Below are positions 21,265 to 32,618 of a stretch of DNA of 42,705 bases, piece after piece (the stretch's first letter is position 1; the number at the start of each line of letters is the position of its first letter). The translations under genes were made by a program, and so were the position numbers. The notes below the pieces were generated by a model. That model saw only the letters and a list, made by a program, of their open reading frames with translations. It was not told the origin of the DNA and did no database searches. The DNA is from Dissophora ornata. Taxonomy: Eukaryota > Mortierellomycota > Mortierellomycetes > Mortierellales > Mortierellaceae. The stretch is from the NCBI GenBank assembly GCA_025201705.1, contig MU616785.1:1-42705 (forward strand), in the 5' to 3' direction.

Positions 21265-22809
21265 ATGGGAGATACCACACAGTCACCGTTGGCCATGCTG
21301 GTGCTGGTCACCCCATATACCATCCTCTACCTGGTGAACCAGTGTATGTTTGTCGATATTGTTTTCTGCACCGAATGCCCTTTTTTTTCCCCCCCTTCTG
21401 TTTTGCTGACCATGGAGAGCACCGCCACAAACTTTCTTCCTTTGATAACTAGTGTTCCTGAATGGCATATTGGACAGGATGCACTATGTCTTTTTCGAAC
21501 TCATCTTTGTCCTCGCCTTCCGCAAAGTCTTTGGGCTCCCCGACCTCAGTGAGCGACTCTTCCCTGCCCAAGTCGCCATCCAGTCTGCAGAGACAGTGGC
21601 TCCATTAAAAACGTCGGTCGCTGGCGCCAATGGAGAGGGGGGCGTGGTCAAGAAAAAGATCAGGAGAATCATCCGCAAGGTCCCAGCCAACACTGCACCC
21701 AAAAAAGTCAAGGAGCAGCCTTATGCGAATGAACTGGCGGCGATGGAAAAGAAATTCATGGATTATGTCGATAACAAAGAGATTTGGGAAAAGGTCTATG
21801 AGGAGAGTTCACCAGGATTGATTGAGGTTTATCAGTACAAGGCTCGACCCATGTGTTACAAGATCGTTGCGGTCATGAACAACACCCCCGCAGCGACATT
21901 TGATCTTTTGAGCGACGTTAGTCGTCGCGTGGAGTGGGACCCCCTTTGCGTAGAAGCCAAGACGATTGCGGATGTATCCGCTGGCGTCAAGATTCAGTAT
22001 GTGAGAACGAAGGCCATGTGGCCCACTGCCTCTCGGGACACACTCGTGCTTGGTACAGTCAAGAAGCTTGGCGAGGATACGTTTTTTAATGTCACCAGCT
22101 CAGTGGAACACCCCCTCATGCCCGAGAGGGTCCAGGAAAAGTTTGTGAGGATGGAGACTGCCATTGCAGGACAGCTCGTCGGTCCGGAGCCAGGAGAGCC
22201 CAAAAAGTGTCGTTTGATTCAAGTATTGGATACGGATTTGAAGGGCTGGATCCCGGACAAGATTATTCAACTAGGCAAGTCGCTACTCGGTCATTTTCTT
22301 TGAAAGTTCAAACTGTCTTGGGTAAAACTACCCTCACAGCTAACATTCAAACTTAAACCCTTAACATTTTTTTTCTAGTCTCCACCAAGGCTGTCCCCGC
22401 CGGTATGCGCAAAGTCAACAAAATGCTTCTAAAGATTGAACCTTATGAAACGCCCAAGGTTTTGGAGCGTGTCGCTGCCGAGCTCAAGGCTGCGGAAGCC
22501 GCTGCCGAGAATGGCGAGGACCGTGGGGCAGAGGAGCCCTCGCACGAGTTGAGATCTCAGCGCAACTCGACTCTACTCTCCTCCTCCTCCTCATCGCTGT
22601 CAGACCAACATGGCAATGGCAATGGCAAGCTGTACAACCAAGGTACAGTGGGGAAGAAAAGGTCGAGCACCTTCAGGGTCTTTTGGGAAGGTATCAAACA
22701 GAGTCTGGGATACGGTAGTACCCCAGGAAAGGCGAACAAGGTCCTGGTAATGACACTGGTCCTTGCAGTGCTGGGACCAAGCATTGCCAAGTACCGTCGA
22801 CGCCGATAG
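21265..22809 (+). CDS. Membrane-associated START-domain lipid-binding protein
   Basis: Three exons, 21265-21343, 21453-22274, 22379-22809; 443 aa. The N-terminal hydrophobic segment (AMLVLVTPYTILYLVNQL) is joined in frame across intron 1. A START domain spans about residues 105-310: an early VYEESSPGLIEVYQYKAR, the RVEWDPLCVEAKTI core and the terminal helix GWIPDKIIQLVSTKAVPAGM. A disordered linker and a second hydrophobic segment (VLVMTLVLAVLGPSIAKY) ending in four Arg follow. START domains hold sterols or phospholipids in a pocket; membrane anchoring suggests lipid transfer at contact sites, an inference. Intron 2 begins GCAAGT (GC-AG class); a GT donor at 22290 would also keep phase but inserts residues in the conserved helix. 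Confidence 0.85.
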
Positions 22810-22858
22810 GCTGCAAAAGAGAGGATCAAGACTCAAAAGCAACAGTAGAACGAAACAT

Positions 22859-22864
22859 AATAAA
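22859..22864 (+). terminator. Poly(A) signal AATAAA
   Basis: AATAAA 50 bp after the stop codon of the START-domain gene. Confidence 0.5.
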
Positions 22865-23039
22865 AAGTCGTAGTGATTGTATTGATGTGATAGGTGTTTT
22901 ACTTTCTTCTCTTTCTTCGTCATCGTCTTCTACGCTTTGCTCCACTGTTTGCAATGTAGGGATCATCACGACTTAAGAAAGCCTACAAAAAACAAAAAAA
23001 TCTCTCGGTTCATTCCCCTCTATAAGTGGAGCTGGGTCT

Positions 23040-25121
23040 TTACAGATCGTCTTGATCCTCATCCATGTCCTCATCGGCCTCGGCAATCTCCTGAACTAAA
23101 GTCCTCTCCTGATCTCTTGCAGCCTCAACCTCTGCTGCATCCTGGTTTACAGTCTTCAACGGGAATCGCATAGCCTATGGGGAAATAAGAAGGGTTGGTT
23201 AGTCGCAAATTCCTAGGGTCCTATATAAAATTCACTGTTTCTGCGATCCTCACCTTGACAGAGTCGTTGTGTAGCTTGAGGCAGAATCCAATGCGCTGGT
23301 GGAAGGCGTGCTGGGGCTCGTTGGTAGAGTAAATATCGACATTCTCTTTGGATCTCATGAAACCCTTCTCATGATCGATCGTCGCATCAATGACTCCATC
23401 GCGGATCGACTTTGCTACGATATACTCGGCGTCTTCCTCGCTATCCAGATGCAACTTCATGCAGACGTCACGCAGAGAGATGCGAGAGTACGACAAGGAA
23501 ATCATGCGGATACCCGTCTTGATAACATTGTGGCGCAGGCGCAGGATCAGCGTGTAGTTCTTGTCCGCATTAAAGGTTGCAGCGTGTGTTGCAAGTGTCT
23601 CCTGGAACTTGTTCAAATCTCCCACGCGGACAGCCTGAGTGATCTGGAAGTAGGGAATCAGGGCCTTGCGCAACACTGGCTGTCTGAACAATGAACGCTC
23701 TGGAATCTCTCCCATCAACAGTTGCACAATAATCAACAGCTTGTTGGCCTGTACAAATGAACGCGGATTAAAAATACAATGTTAAATGTCATCCTGAAAT
23801 CTCTGGACAGCGGGGAAAGTTATAATTGTAAGATCATGACACAGCAGCTTGGGGTTTTACCTCTTGTTGGAATCCAGCAGTAACATTGTTCTGAGGAGCC
23901 TTGCGCACAGCCTGCAACAGACACTGATGACTCTCCGTATATTCGAGCTGGATCGCCTTAATTCTGCCAAGATAGTACATATATCTGGCCAGCTGATTGT
24001 TGGTTGCGTTCTCGGGGAAAGTGGTCTTTGATACCAGCTTGTCTGCCTGGTCGTAGAGGTTGTAGTGGAAGTAGTTTCGCAGGAGCAGGTTGATGATCGT
24101 CGATTGGGTATCGTCATCCCTACGAAGAGTCGCAGTACGCTGGGCATTCAGGAGTGTGGGGCGAATCTCAGCCAAACGTCCAGTCAACTCATAGAATCGT
24201 GCATAGTAAAAGTAGACCTTGGCCGCAAGCTGATCCAGAGATCTCCTGTTCAATTCCTGAACCATCTTGACCGTGATATTCGACAACTCGATGCCCTGTT
24301 ATGTATGAAAATGAGAGTGTGTCAACCTCCGGACGAAGGACAAAAAGGCTGGGCGCTGTAGCTCCAAAAGAATGGCTCGTACCTGTTCCATCTGATTCTG
24401 GTCCAGCAAGTAAATCATTACGAGCAGATGCAGGTACACATCCACCTCTGGAGTCTCATACTTTGTCACTACAGCCTCGTCCTCGGCAGTGATGCTGGCC
24501 AAGGCCTCTGGTCCAAGATATGCAAGAAGGCGCTTGCGTGCCTCGTCATCTACTCCACGTAGTTCCAGTATCCGGGGGGGAGGGGGTCAGGTAGGAGAAA
24601 GACTTTAGTCGCCAGATCAATGCGAGCATAGCTCTTCAGCGGCATGAAAGTCAAGATAAGTACATACCTTTGCCGTAAGAGCTTGCGATCGTCTTGGCGA
24701 GGACCTGGGCAGTGAGACGCTTGCGGAGAGAGCTAACCGACCTCAATGCACGGATGGCAAAGCGAGCCTCATGGGTCTTAACCGACTTTGTGAACAGCAC
24801 AAAATGCTGCTTGATATCTAATGAGGGGGAGCGCAGTTGGAATGTACATGGTTAGAGCCGCGTTGCAATGTCGTGTTCTTCGATGCATGTGCTTCCTATT
24901 CGAACTCTCCTTGCGAGGTACAGCCGGGAAATTGCTGACGAACCTGCAATGACTAATGCCTCCAGCTCCTTTGCGCCGAGGACCTTGTCCTTTGGTGCAT
25001 CGGTTGAGGCATCGGGGGTCTCCTCCATCTCGACGTCCTGGTCGACAGGCTTTGTCTTTGCCTTCGAGTCCTCTTCCTGGTTCTTGTTGAGCCGGGTGGA
25101 GCGGCGTGGTGCGTCAGACAT
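23040..25121 (-). CDS. RPN3: 26S proteasome regulatory lid subunit Rpn3 (PSMD3)
   Basis: Six exons in transcript order: 25121-24944, 24817-24668, 24549-24383, 24295-23861, 23748-23254, 23174-23040; 519 aa, close to the family length. A disordered acidic start (about 45 residues) leads to helical repeats ([60 protein letters not shown]) and a PCI domain ([54 protein letters not shown]). The acidic tail ends [11 protein letters not shown]. It is a horseshoe subunit of the 19S lid that supports Rpn11-mediated deubiquitination. It is divergent from ASK1 across a 664-bp region containing TGACGTCA. One donor is the less usual GTTCGT (24943). Confidence 0.95.
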
Positions 25122-25785
25122 GGCGATGGTTGGTTTAGTGGGGAGGGTGTGGAGGATTGCAAGAAGGGTGTTGCTTGAAGCGTAATAGAGACAAGCCCAA
25201 AAGACACGAACCTGAGTGTGTCCACGCGTCGCGAAAGCAGCGTAAAACCTGCCTCTAATGACGTCACCGTCATTATTTCCGAGCAGATTTAACCTACCAA
25301 CTGTCCAACTGTCTGCCCCTCTGGCGAAGTATTGACGGGGCCCCGCTACTGCTGTCTGTGCTGCTGCCGACCCTTTCTGACATCCAAGGGTAAGGGCCGC
25401 CCTTGCCCACGGGCTGCAGATAGAGGGACCGTTGTTGATTGATCAAGTGGCCTCGAACCACGTTGGCAATATTGTGCCTTGCCATCACATAAAGACCGTG
25501 CAGTGTGGGCACTTGTGGCACAAATTTCTCACAAACAGCTCTCTCCAGTTGGACGCAAGCAACACCGTGCACAACAAACGCAGACCAGACTACAGCAAAG
25601 GAGAAAAGAAACGCGACTCTGTGTCAGGTCGCGATCGATGTGACCGCCCTTTTAATTCTACCGCCTGCACAGGACGCGTTTCAGAAAACAGCGTTTGAGC
25701 ACACTCATGCCATCCATCCACGCCCATTACATCTACACAGCCCTCTCGGACGCGTCATCCCCGACTGCATCCCAAATTGTCCTCC
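25122..25785. other. Divergent promoter region between RPN3 and ASK1
   Basis: A 664-bp region between two divergent start codons. Open frames inside show no similarity I recognise. It holds a perfect CRE palindrome at 25259-25266. Confidence 0.55.
25259..25266. promoter_or_regulatory. TGACGTCA palindrome (CRE/ATF site)
   Basis: A perfect 8-bp CRE palindrome 138 bp upstream of the RPN3 start codon, followed by a second half-site-like CCGTCAT. It is a typical bZIP (ATF/CREB) target; use here is inferred. Confidence 0.4.
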
Positions 25786-28221
25786 ATGCCTGAGAACACA
25801 GCCGATGTGCTCGATGAGATCGAGCGACTGGAGCAGGGCATCACCAGGACACTGCAGGAGATCGGTAACGACACATGGAGACAAAAAAAACCCCTCCGCC
25901 ATCCATGATGCCTGCTGACGAAGAGTCCCCAAAAGGGTTTGTCATCGCTAACCCCCGCGGAACCTCACATTTCTATAGATCAGAGCTTTTCAAATTGCCA
26001 TCACATTGTCTCCAGCAAGATCCTGCCTCAAATCGACCGCTACTCAGAATCATCGCGCGAGGTCTATGAACAGGCAAAGCGATGGATGGGCTTTTTCGAA
26101 GCTGCGTCCGCCACCGCTGTGCCGACCACCGGACGCAGAACTCGGGCATTTAAGGAAGCCCGAGATAGACAACAAGCCTTCATGGCCGCGGCGCCCCCAG
26201 AACCAGAGCTAGCAAGCACGATCCCCCGCAGGACTTCTCGCCTCTCCCAAATCAATCTGTACGATTCCTTTGAAGAAAACTCGACCAACCGTCCGCGGAT
26301 CAACTCTATCAACTTGTCTTCACCTAGACTTTCGGCTGGATTTCTTAGCAGTTCGCCAATAGTATCGATACCTTCGACACCAACGCCATTTCGCGGCAAC
26401 CATGGAGCTTCTCAACAGCAACTCCGGGATAATGTCACAACGCCAGACAGGATGCGAACGAGAGCTGGAACTGTGGTTCCTCGGCCGATGATCGACAGTG
26501 ACAACGAAGTCGTCGCAATTGCCGCCAGAAAAGACAACGAAGGGCCGGTAGAGGAGGCTGGTATCGGAGGCTCAAAAAAGCGAAGTCGCGATGGTGATCT
26601 TTTGGACATTCTCGAGAGTACAGCGGACAGTGGAAATACGAGCTGGGCTTCCTTGACTGATCACCAACGTGAAAAGGAGCGATTGTTGAAGAGTCCACGC
26701 AAGATGGCGAGTGTTCAGGACCTTTTTGCTCCCTCCAGCGTTAACAGCAATAGCATTACGAGCGTTCACCAAGAAGACGTTGAAGAGAACAGAAGTCGGA
26801 GCCCAAGTCGTCAGCTCATGTCCCAGATCGAATCGCAAACGGACCCTGCTGTTGATGAGGGAGAGCAGAATGAATACGAGCAGACAGAGGTGGATCCTTT
26901 GCTGGCTGCGCTAGCTACACCACCAGTAGCCCGAAAGGTGATCATGGAACACAAGGCCCGTGTATCTCTCATGCCTCAACGGCCTGCACCTACTTTAATC
27001 TTTGCTTCAACCTCAGCACCATCACTCTCCAAAGTATCAGCACCGTCCATATCATCATCGGCATCTATCTGGTCCAGCAGTGAAATCCCAGCGAGGATAA
27101 CTGCTACCCCGACAACATCTACAGCAAACCATGAGTCACTATTGACAACCACACCCATCGGCACAGCCAGCATTGACAGTGCTCCTATCAGTAGCTCCCG
27201 TAGCGTCATTGACTCGATCTTCAAAAAGTCGTTTGACACTGGATTTGCTACATCATCCAGCAGACGACAGACCATGGCCACGCCTATTAACTCCTCACGG
27301 AATCAATTTGGAGCCAGTAACTTCAGTAGAAACAGTAACAGCCAGGGATATGGCGCTCGGAATAGTATTGGCCCTGGAATCAAGACAGCTGTGACACCTT
27401 CTCCTTTTGATAGTCCGAGACGTGCGGGTTTGGGAAATAGTCGTCAGAGTCTGTTAAGTAGCTCACTTCTGCGGCGACCCTTGTACCCAACCTCGTCTTC
27501 TCCAGCCAGTCGAGCAGCGGCTTCTGCAATAGCGTCTGCGGCTAATCGACCTACCAGACGCACCTCACAATCAGGCCAGAGCAGCAGTGGCATCAACATC
27601 TTCTCGTCCAGTACTGGTAGCCTTAGAGCGGATACAAGAGGGCTATCGACGCCTGCAGTGAGTACAGCCAGCATGCTGGCGCAAGGACATGATGTCCCAC
27701 TGACTACTTTGGCAGCAGGATCTGCCGGCTCAGACTTTTCCTCGCGCGGGTTCTTGACACCTTTTACTGATCGCAACCCGCCGCCTGCGCCAAGACTGGG
27801 TTATCACTCTGATACGATCATGACACAGAGCAGTCTGGGACTGAACCATGATGGATTTGGTGGATTTGATAGCGAGGATCAAACGAGGCATACAATGATG
27901 AGTAACACCTCTGCTCGGGTAATATCTTCTGTGGAGACTGTGAGCATGCTCTCTCGTCAACCTAATGTTTCTGCAGGCATGGTGAATGGACAGCAAGCTG
28001 CAGGTCGTCGCCGGATAGAGGAAGAGGAAGAGGAGTTTGGAGACGATGAGGATGAGGATGAGGATGAGGATGTGACAGAAAATATTATGCGGTCGCCGTG
28101 TCCTCCCGGCAAGAACTTTTTTGGTTCCAAGACGGATCTGAAGAGCGTTGCCCAGGCTGCTGCGTCTGCGAGACCAGGAGGCAGCCTGGGCGGTGGCTCA
28201 AATCTCTTTAGGCGACATTAG
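25786..28221 (+). CDS. ASK1: DASH/Dam1 complex subunit Ask1
   Basis: Two exons, 25786-25864 and 25979-28221 (114-nt intron); 773 aa. The first 75 residues are the Ask1 domain: VLDEIERLEQGITRTLQEI joined across the intron to DQSFSNCHHIVSSKILPQID, then YEQAKRWMGFFEAAS. The remainder is a long Ser/Thr-rich disordered region with many SP/TP sites (SSPRLS, TPTPF, SPRKM), a KKRSRDGD basic patch, an acidic run (EEEEEFGDDEDEDEDED) and a short conserved-looking RSPCPPGKNFFG near the end. DASH couples kinetochores to microtubule plus ends, and Ask1 is a regulated phosphorylation target in yeast. At 773 aa it is much longer than yeast Ask1, through expansion of the disordered part. Confidence 0.88.
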
Positions 28222-28700
28222 AAACGCCTGTATGCTCTTTCGTCGTATTTTTTTGTACTTTTAATCCAGCTAGAATCCGAAGTCGATGCATAAGAATATT
28301 ATTATTATATAATGAGGAAAGGAAAGGAAAGAGGAGAAAACAAGCACAATGAGAGAAGAAAAAAAAAGCGGGATGACGATAACGAACATGAAGAAAAAGA
28401 AACACAAACACAAACAAGCACAAACACAAACATGAACAACAATGGATAGTCTACGCGCGCTGCTTTCAGACAGTTGTGGCTAGAGTAGCCTGGGCCTTTA
28501 GATAGGCGGCATATTTTTTTGAGGGTCTCGAAATAGGGTGGGTATGTCAGTGGAGATACAAGACACTGCTGAGCTGTGTATGTGCGCGATGGGATGCATC
28601 GAAGGAAAAGATTTTCTGCATGGAATGGATGATAGTGTAACATGCATCGCCCCTCCATTGTTGCTAAGCACCCTCGTTCGTGTCTCCCCACCTGACTGAC
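28222..28700. other. Region 3' of ASK1 and of the monooxygenase relic
   Basis: About 480 bp between the ASK1 stop and the splice donor of the minus-strand monooxygenase relic. Purine-rich and CA-rich simple sequence (28315-28435) fills half of it. I looked on the minus strand for the missing exons of the relic (DG and GD flavoprotein motifs) and found none. Confidence 0.6.
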
Positions 28701-28704
28701 TTAC

Positions 28705-29009
28705 ATGGCCCTATTGTCCCGGAGTCGGATCTCGCGGATGACCTCCATGTCCTCCTTGAAGATCATGGTGCCGTCAATGACTTTGGAGATGGATCGGAGC
28801 TCCTCGAGGAGGCCCAGCTGGTCCATCAGGGGCATAACGTTGAATCCAAGACCGGTGGCCGACCCCAGAGGTCGGACCTTTTCATGGCGCTCAAAGAGCT
28901 GGTAGTCAATGCCAGCCTTGTCTAACAGGATGGCCATGATCAGACCGGCGATACCAGCGCCGGCGATGAGAACCTTTGGTTCTTTAACAGGCAGTGCTGG
29001 TTCGGGCAT
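28705..29009 (-). pseudogene. Exon-1-only relic of an FAD-dependent monooxygenase
   Basis: The open frame starts at ATG 29009 and encodes a Rossmann dinucleotide-binding start (KVLIAGAGIAGLIMAILLDK, GxGxxG) and the next conserved block (LGSATGLGFNVMPLMDQLGL). It ends at 28705 with a strong GTAAGT donor at the same position and phase (2) as exon 1 of the two complete paralogues at 30424 and 32619. No second exon follows: DG and GD motifs of the family are absent down to the ASK1 3' end. Unspliced, the frame stops at once, giving about 102 aa without a catalytic domain. It is divergent to the next copy. An in-frame TTG upstream (29057) would add a short leader. Confidence 0.75.
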
Positions 29010-30423
29010 GGAAGTGTATGAGGGCGATGCAAAGGGGGCGGGAGACGGGACGGACAATAAAGTGGAGGATGTATACCGGGGATAGCGAGGTGAGCACAGG
29101 AGGAAAGAAGCAGGAGGGAGAGATGACGATGGACGACGAGGAGGAGAGGGAGATGATGGGATGGGATGGGATGGGACGGAGGAATCGTAGAAATCGGATG
29201 GAAGGGATGATGGGGTTCAGATGAGGGGATCTTCTTTGGAGATGGGTAGCGACAGACAAGGTGCGGGTGGAGGACGGTGTCGAGCCAGTGCATGCCAGTT
29301 CATCCTTTGCAAGCAAAGGCCTCTGGCGCTTGGTGATGATGGGGCGAGGGGCATCGTCTCAGAGCGCAGAGTGGGGATTGGGGCGCTATTGTTGTTGTGC
29401 GCATTAAACGTATTAAACGCCGAGAGCACCGCTCGACAAACAGGTTGAGCCTTGCGGGGGACGGGCGACCACCTCCACCCTTTCGCCGCATAGTGAGATT
29501 CATGCATGGAAGCGGACATACATCGGCGGGGATGGTGGCCCTGGTTGAGACGAGTGAGCGAAAGAGCTGCATGCCGGAGTTGCATTGCAGCCAAGAAATC
29601 AACAACACCAAGGGGAAAAAAATGCTGTTGATCGCCAGCGCCGAAGAGTCAGCAGCGTTACACAGCTGCAGTCTCGAATGCGCTTACGCGAGAGAAGGCA
29701 TCAGGAACACAACAGGGCGCAACGAGCTGGTCCTCGGGTGGGTTGCATAGGAGGAGACCGGGTCAAGGACGAGACAACATCCTTGTATTTGCATGTATTT
29801 TGGAAGGACTGATGAGGATGTGCATGCAGGGACAGACGAGGATCTCCCCAAGGGAGGGGATTCGAGTAGCCCCTCGAGGACACTCAGAAATAGATCTCTG
29901 TTCATTTGCCCGTCCACAGGACAGTAGGCAATAGTGGCAATCACGCAGCTGTAGTCGATCAGGGCTCTCGTCTGCTCACCATGTGCAGACTACTGTACCA
30001 TGGTGTGATGCAAGGTCCGGAGTCGTATTATCCATGCACCACATCTTACCAAGTCGTGTAACGCGTGTATTGCGTATTTGCCAGTACGCATCGGTGGCAT
30101 GCATGCAGCATGGGTTGATCCGTCACCTCAACCGTCCACCCCCCGATTCAACCGTTGCACTCGCTTCGAGAGCAACGGTATTATTCCCTGTATGTATGCA
30201 TGTATCAATACTGGATCCATCCATGCATGCTCATTGCACTATTCATATTCCATGTCCGACCACCCACTCTTCCCTCTTCCTCCCCTTCGTCCTTCCTCAT
30301 TCCACGTTTTCCTCATTCTACGTCTTCTCTTCTCTTCGTTCATCTCGAGTCTGATTCTCATCTCGCCCACTTTTGCTTTCCTCTCACTCTAAAGAAAAAC
30401 ATTCCTCCCCTTATTCCTCCAAC
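29010..30423. other. Divergent upstream region of the monooxygenase cluster
   Basis: About 1.4 kb between the relic and the first complete monooxygenase. No gene is supported; open frames are short and overlapping. A purine-rich, gatgggatgg-type simple tract lies near 29100-29215. GCATG cores recur between about 29500 and 30240, and a CT-rich leader (30240-30400) precedes the ATG at 30424. Confidence 0.5.
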
Positions 30424-32198
30424 ATGTCTGACGGTCCCAGGGTCATAATCGTAGGCGCCGGCCTTGGAGGGCTCACCATGGCCCTCCTCCTCGAGAGAGC
30501 CGGCATCCAGTATACTGTCCTGGAGCGCAGTGTGAAGATCAGGCCGTTGGGATCGGCCACAGGTCTTGGATTCAACATCATGCCCCTGTGGGACCAGCTG
30601 GGCATCTTGGAAGAAATGAAAGCGATCTCAAAGGTCATCGAGTACACCACCGTCTTCAAAGAGAACATGGATGTCATCCGTGAGGTCAAGCTGAAGGACA
30701 ACAAGGCTCTGTATGTGAGCCGTCCTTTCCTGTCGTCTTTTCAAAAGGCTTTTGTGTGCGTGTGACACTAGGAATAACCATGTCCCTCTCCTTCCATCCC
30801 TCTCTCTTTCCAGGACTGGATATGACAGTCTGATCATGTCCAGAATCGATCTTCACACCCTCTTGAGGTCACGCGTACCCTCCGAGAAGATCCTCATGGG
30901 CAAGAAGGTCCTATCTATCCTTCAGAACGACAATGGTGTCATGGTGAGAACCTCCGATGGCATGACCCATGACGCCGACATCCTGATTGGTGCCGATGGT
31001 GCCTATAGCGCCGTGAGGCAGAGTCTGTTCAAGCAGATGGCCAGAGACGGCATTCTGCCTCGGTCGGATAGCGAGCAGCTCAAGGTCTGCCACACAAGCT
31101 TCCTTGGAACAACCACTCCCTTGGACACTGAAAAATTCCCAGGGCTCAAGGACGACTTTTCGCACTGCGATACCATCATTGGCACCAACCGAACAGAAAC
31201 TGTAAGCCGCCTTCTGAATCAAACAGCTGCGCATGAAAAAGCTCGCTCCTAAGAACACTAGCACTAACCGAGGAGAGGCAATGTTCTTTGCTGAAAATAG
31301 TGGAGATACTTTACTGTGTCTGACAACCGCGTCTGCTGGAGAATCGATGTTCAGCTCGAGAGCACCTCGTTTGAACAGAACGACACGTTCCGCAACTCTG
31401 AATATGGACCCGAGTCGTGTGGGATGATCCCAGATGAGTGGCGAGCATTCCGGTTGCCGATCAATGGGACAATGGGCGATCTTATCGATGCCACTCCCCC
31501 CGAGAATGTCAGCAAGGTGATGCTCGAGGAGAAGATCTTCACCACCTGGCATCACAGCAGGACCGTACTCATTGGCGATGCCGCACACAAGATGTTGCCC
31601 AACTTTGGAAGAGGTACAAACATTCCGGAGAAAACTCTATTCAATTTGCGTAAACAAATTATACGAAAAGGGAAACGAAGGTCCTGACTATCATTGATAT
31701 CCCATAGGAGCACTCAATGCTATGATGGACGCTGTTTCTTTGGCAAACGCACTGTACGAGATGCCTTCTACAAGCATGAATGACATCGGCGCCGTCTTTA
31801 CAGAATACTACAAGGAGCGCTTCGCCACTATGACCAGCGAACTTGCTGCGAGTCAGGCAATGTCTAAAGTCATGGCAGGACAGGTATAGTGGAAGGAGAA
31901 AGATTGTAGGGTGTTGCTCTATACTTTATGGTCCCCTCAATGACTCACATTCCTGACCCCTCTCTCTTCGTACTCTGCGTCCTTCCAGAGCCGAATGGAC
32001 AACGTAATGCGCCATGTGATGCTCAAGTATGTGCCCAAGCACTTCCAGGACAAGAACGTCGAGTACGAGGCAACAGTCAGACCCCAAGCGGCCTTTCTCC
32101 CACGTGTTGAAAACAAGGGCACCCTTCCGGTCAAGCCGCAGAAAGAGTCCAAGAAGTTTGCTGCGCTTATGGCAACAAAGGCGACAGTGTCAGTGTAA
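30424..32198 (+). CDS. FAD-dependent monooxygenase (aromatic hydroxylase type), copy 1
   Basis: Five exons, 30424-30710, 30814-31201, 31301-31613, 31708-31883, 31989-32198; 457 aa, usual for class A flavoprotein monooxygenases. Motifs in order: GxGxxG (VIIVGAGLGGLTMALLLE), the DG fingerprint (ADILIGADGAYSAVRQSLF) and the GD fingerprint (VLIGDAAHKMLPNFGRG). These bind FAD and NAD(P)H; enzymes of this fold, such as salicylate and p-hydroxybenzoate hydroxylases, add one oxygen atom to aromatic or polyketide substrates. The substrate cannot be read from sequence. No signal peptide is seen, so it is probably cytosolic. All five exons have counterparts in the next gene. Confidence 0.9.
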
Positions 32199-32618
32199 TT
32201 AGACAAACGTAATCTAAGAAGAAGACTACAGTACCTCAGCAGTAAAACAGCGTATCAACAACAAACTTTGGCCACAGCATTGGGTTGTTGATGCCCCTGG
32301 GAAGTCTTATGCGGCTTATATTTGCACTCCGATACGTGGCACGAAATATAGACACAGGGCCGGGAGGGCTTCATGCACACAAACAAACACCCCCCGTATA
32401 ATGTCCCGCAATCTCGAGTCCCAGTCCACACAACGCCCAACTGCTGTGTTTGTTTTCCAGCATTGCTCCCATTACACAAAACAAATTGGGAGCGGCGCAC
32501 ATGTTTTCCCGTCTTGCTCCTTTATCCGTCGTGTCCGCTGTGTTTGCTCCTTTCTGCCTTCTTCAAGTCTCCACCTACCCTTGACCCCTCGCATCCTCAC
32601 CAGCAAGAAGACCCAGCC
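32199..32618. other. Spacer between tandem monooxygenase genes
   Basis: A 420-bp spacer with no gene. It must contain the 3' end of copy 1 and the promoter of copy 2, and ends in a CT-rich leader. Confidence 0.5.

Noticed and set aside
25505..25918. 137-codon plus-strand frame in the RPN3-ASK1 promoter region
   Set aside because: It overlaps the ASK1 first exon in another frame and has no recognisable sequence.
29217..29594. Minus-strand frames of about 100-125 codons upstream of the monooxygenase relic
   Set aside because: Simple-sequence composition, mutually overlapping frames and no link to the monooxygenase family.
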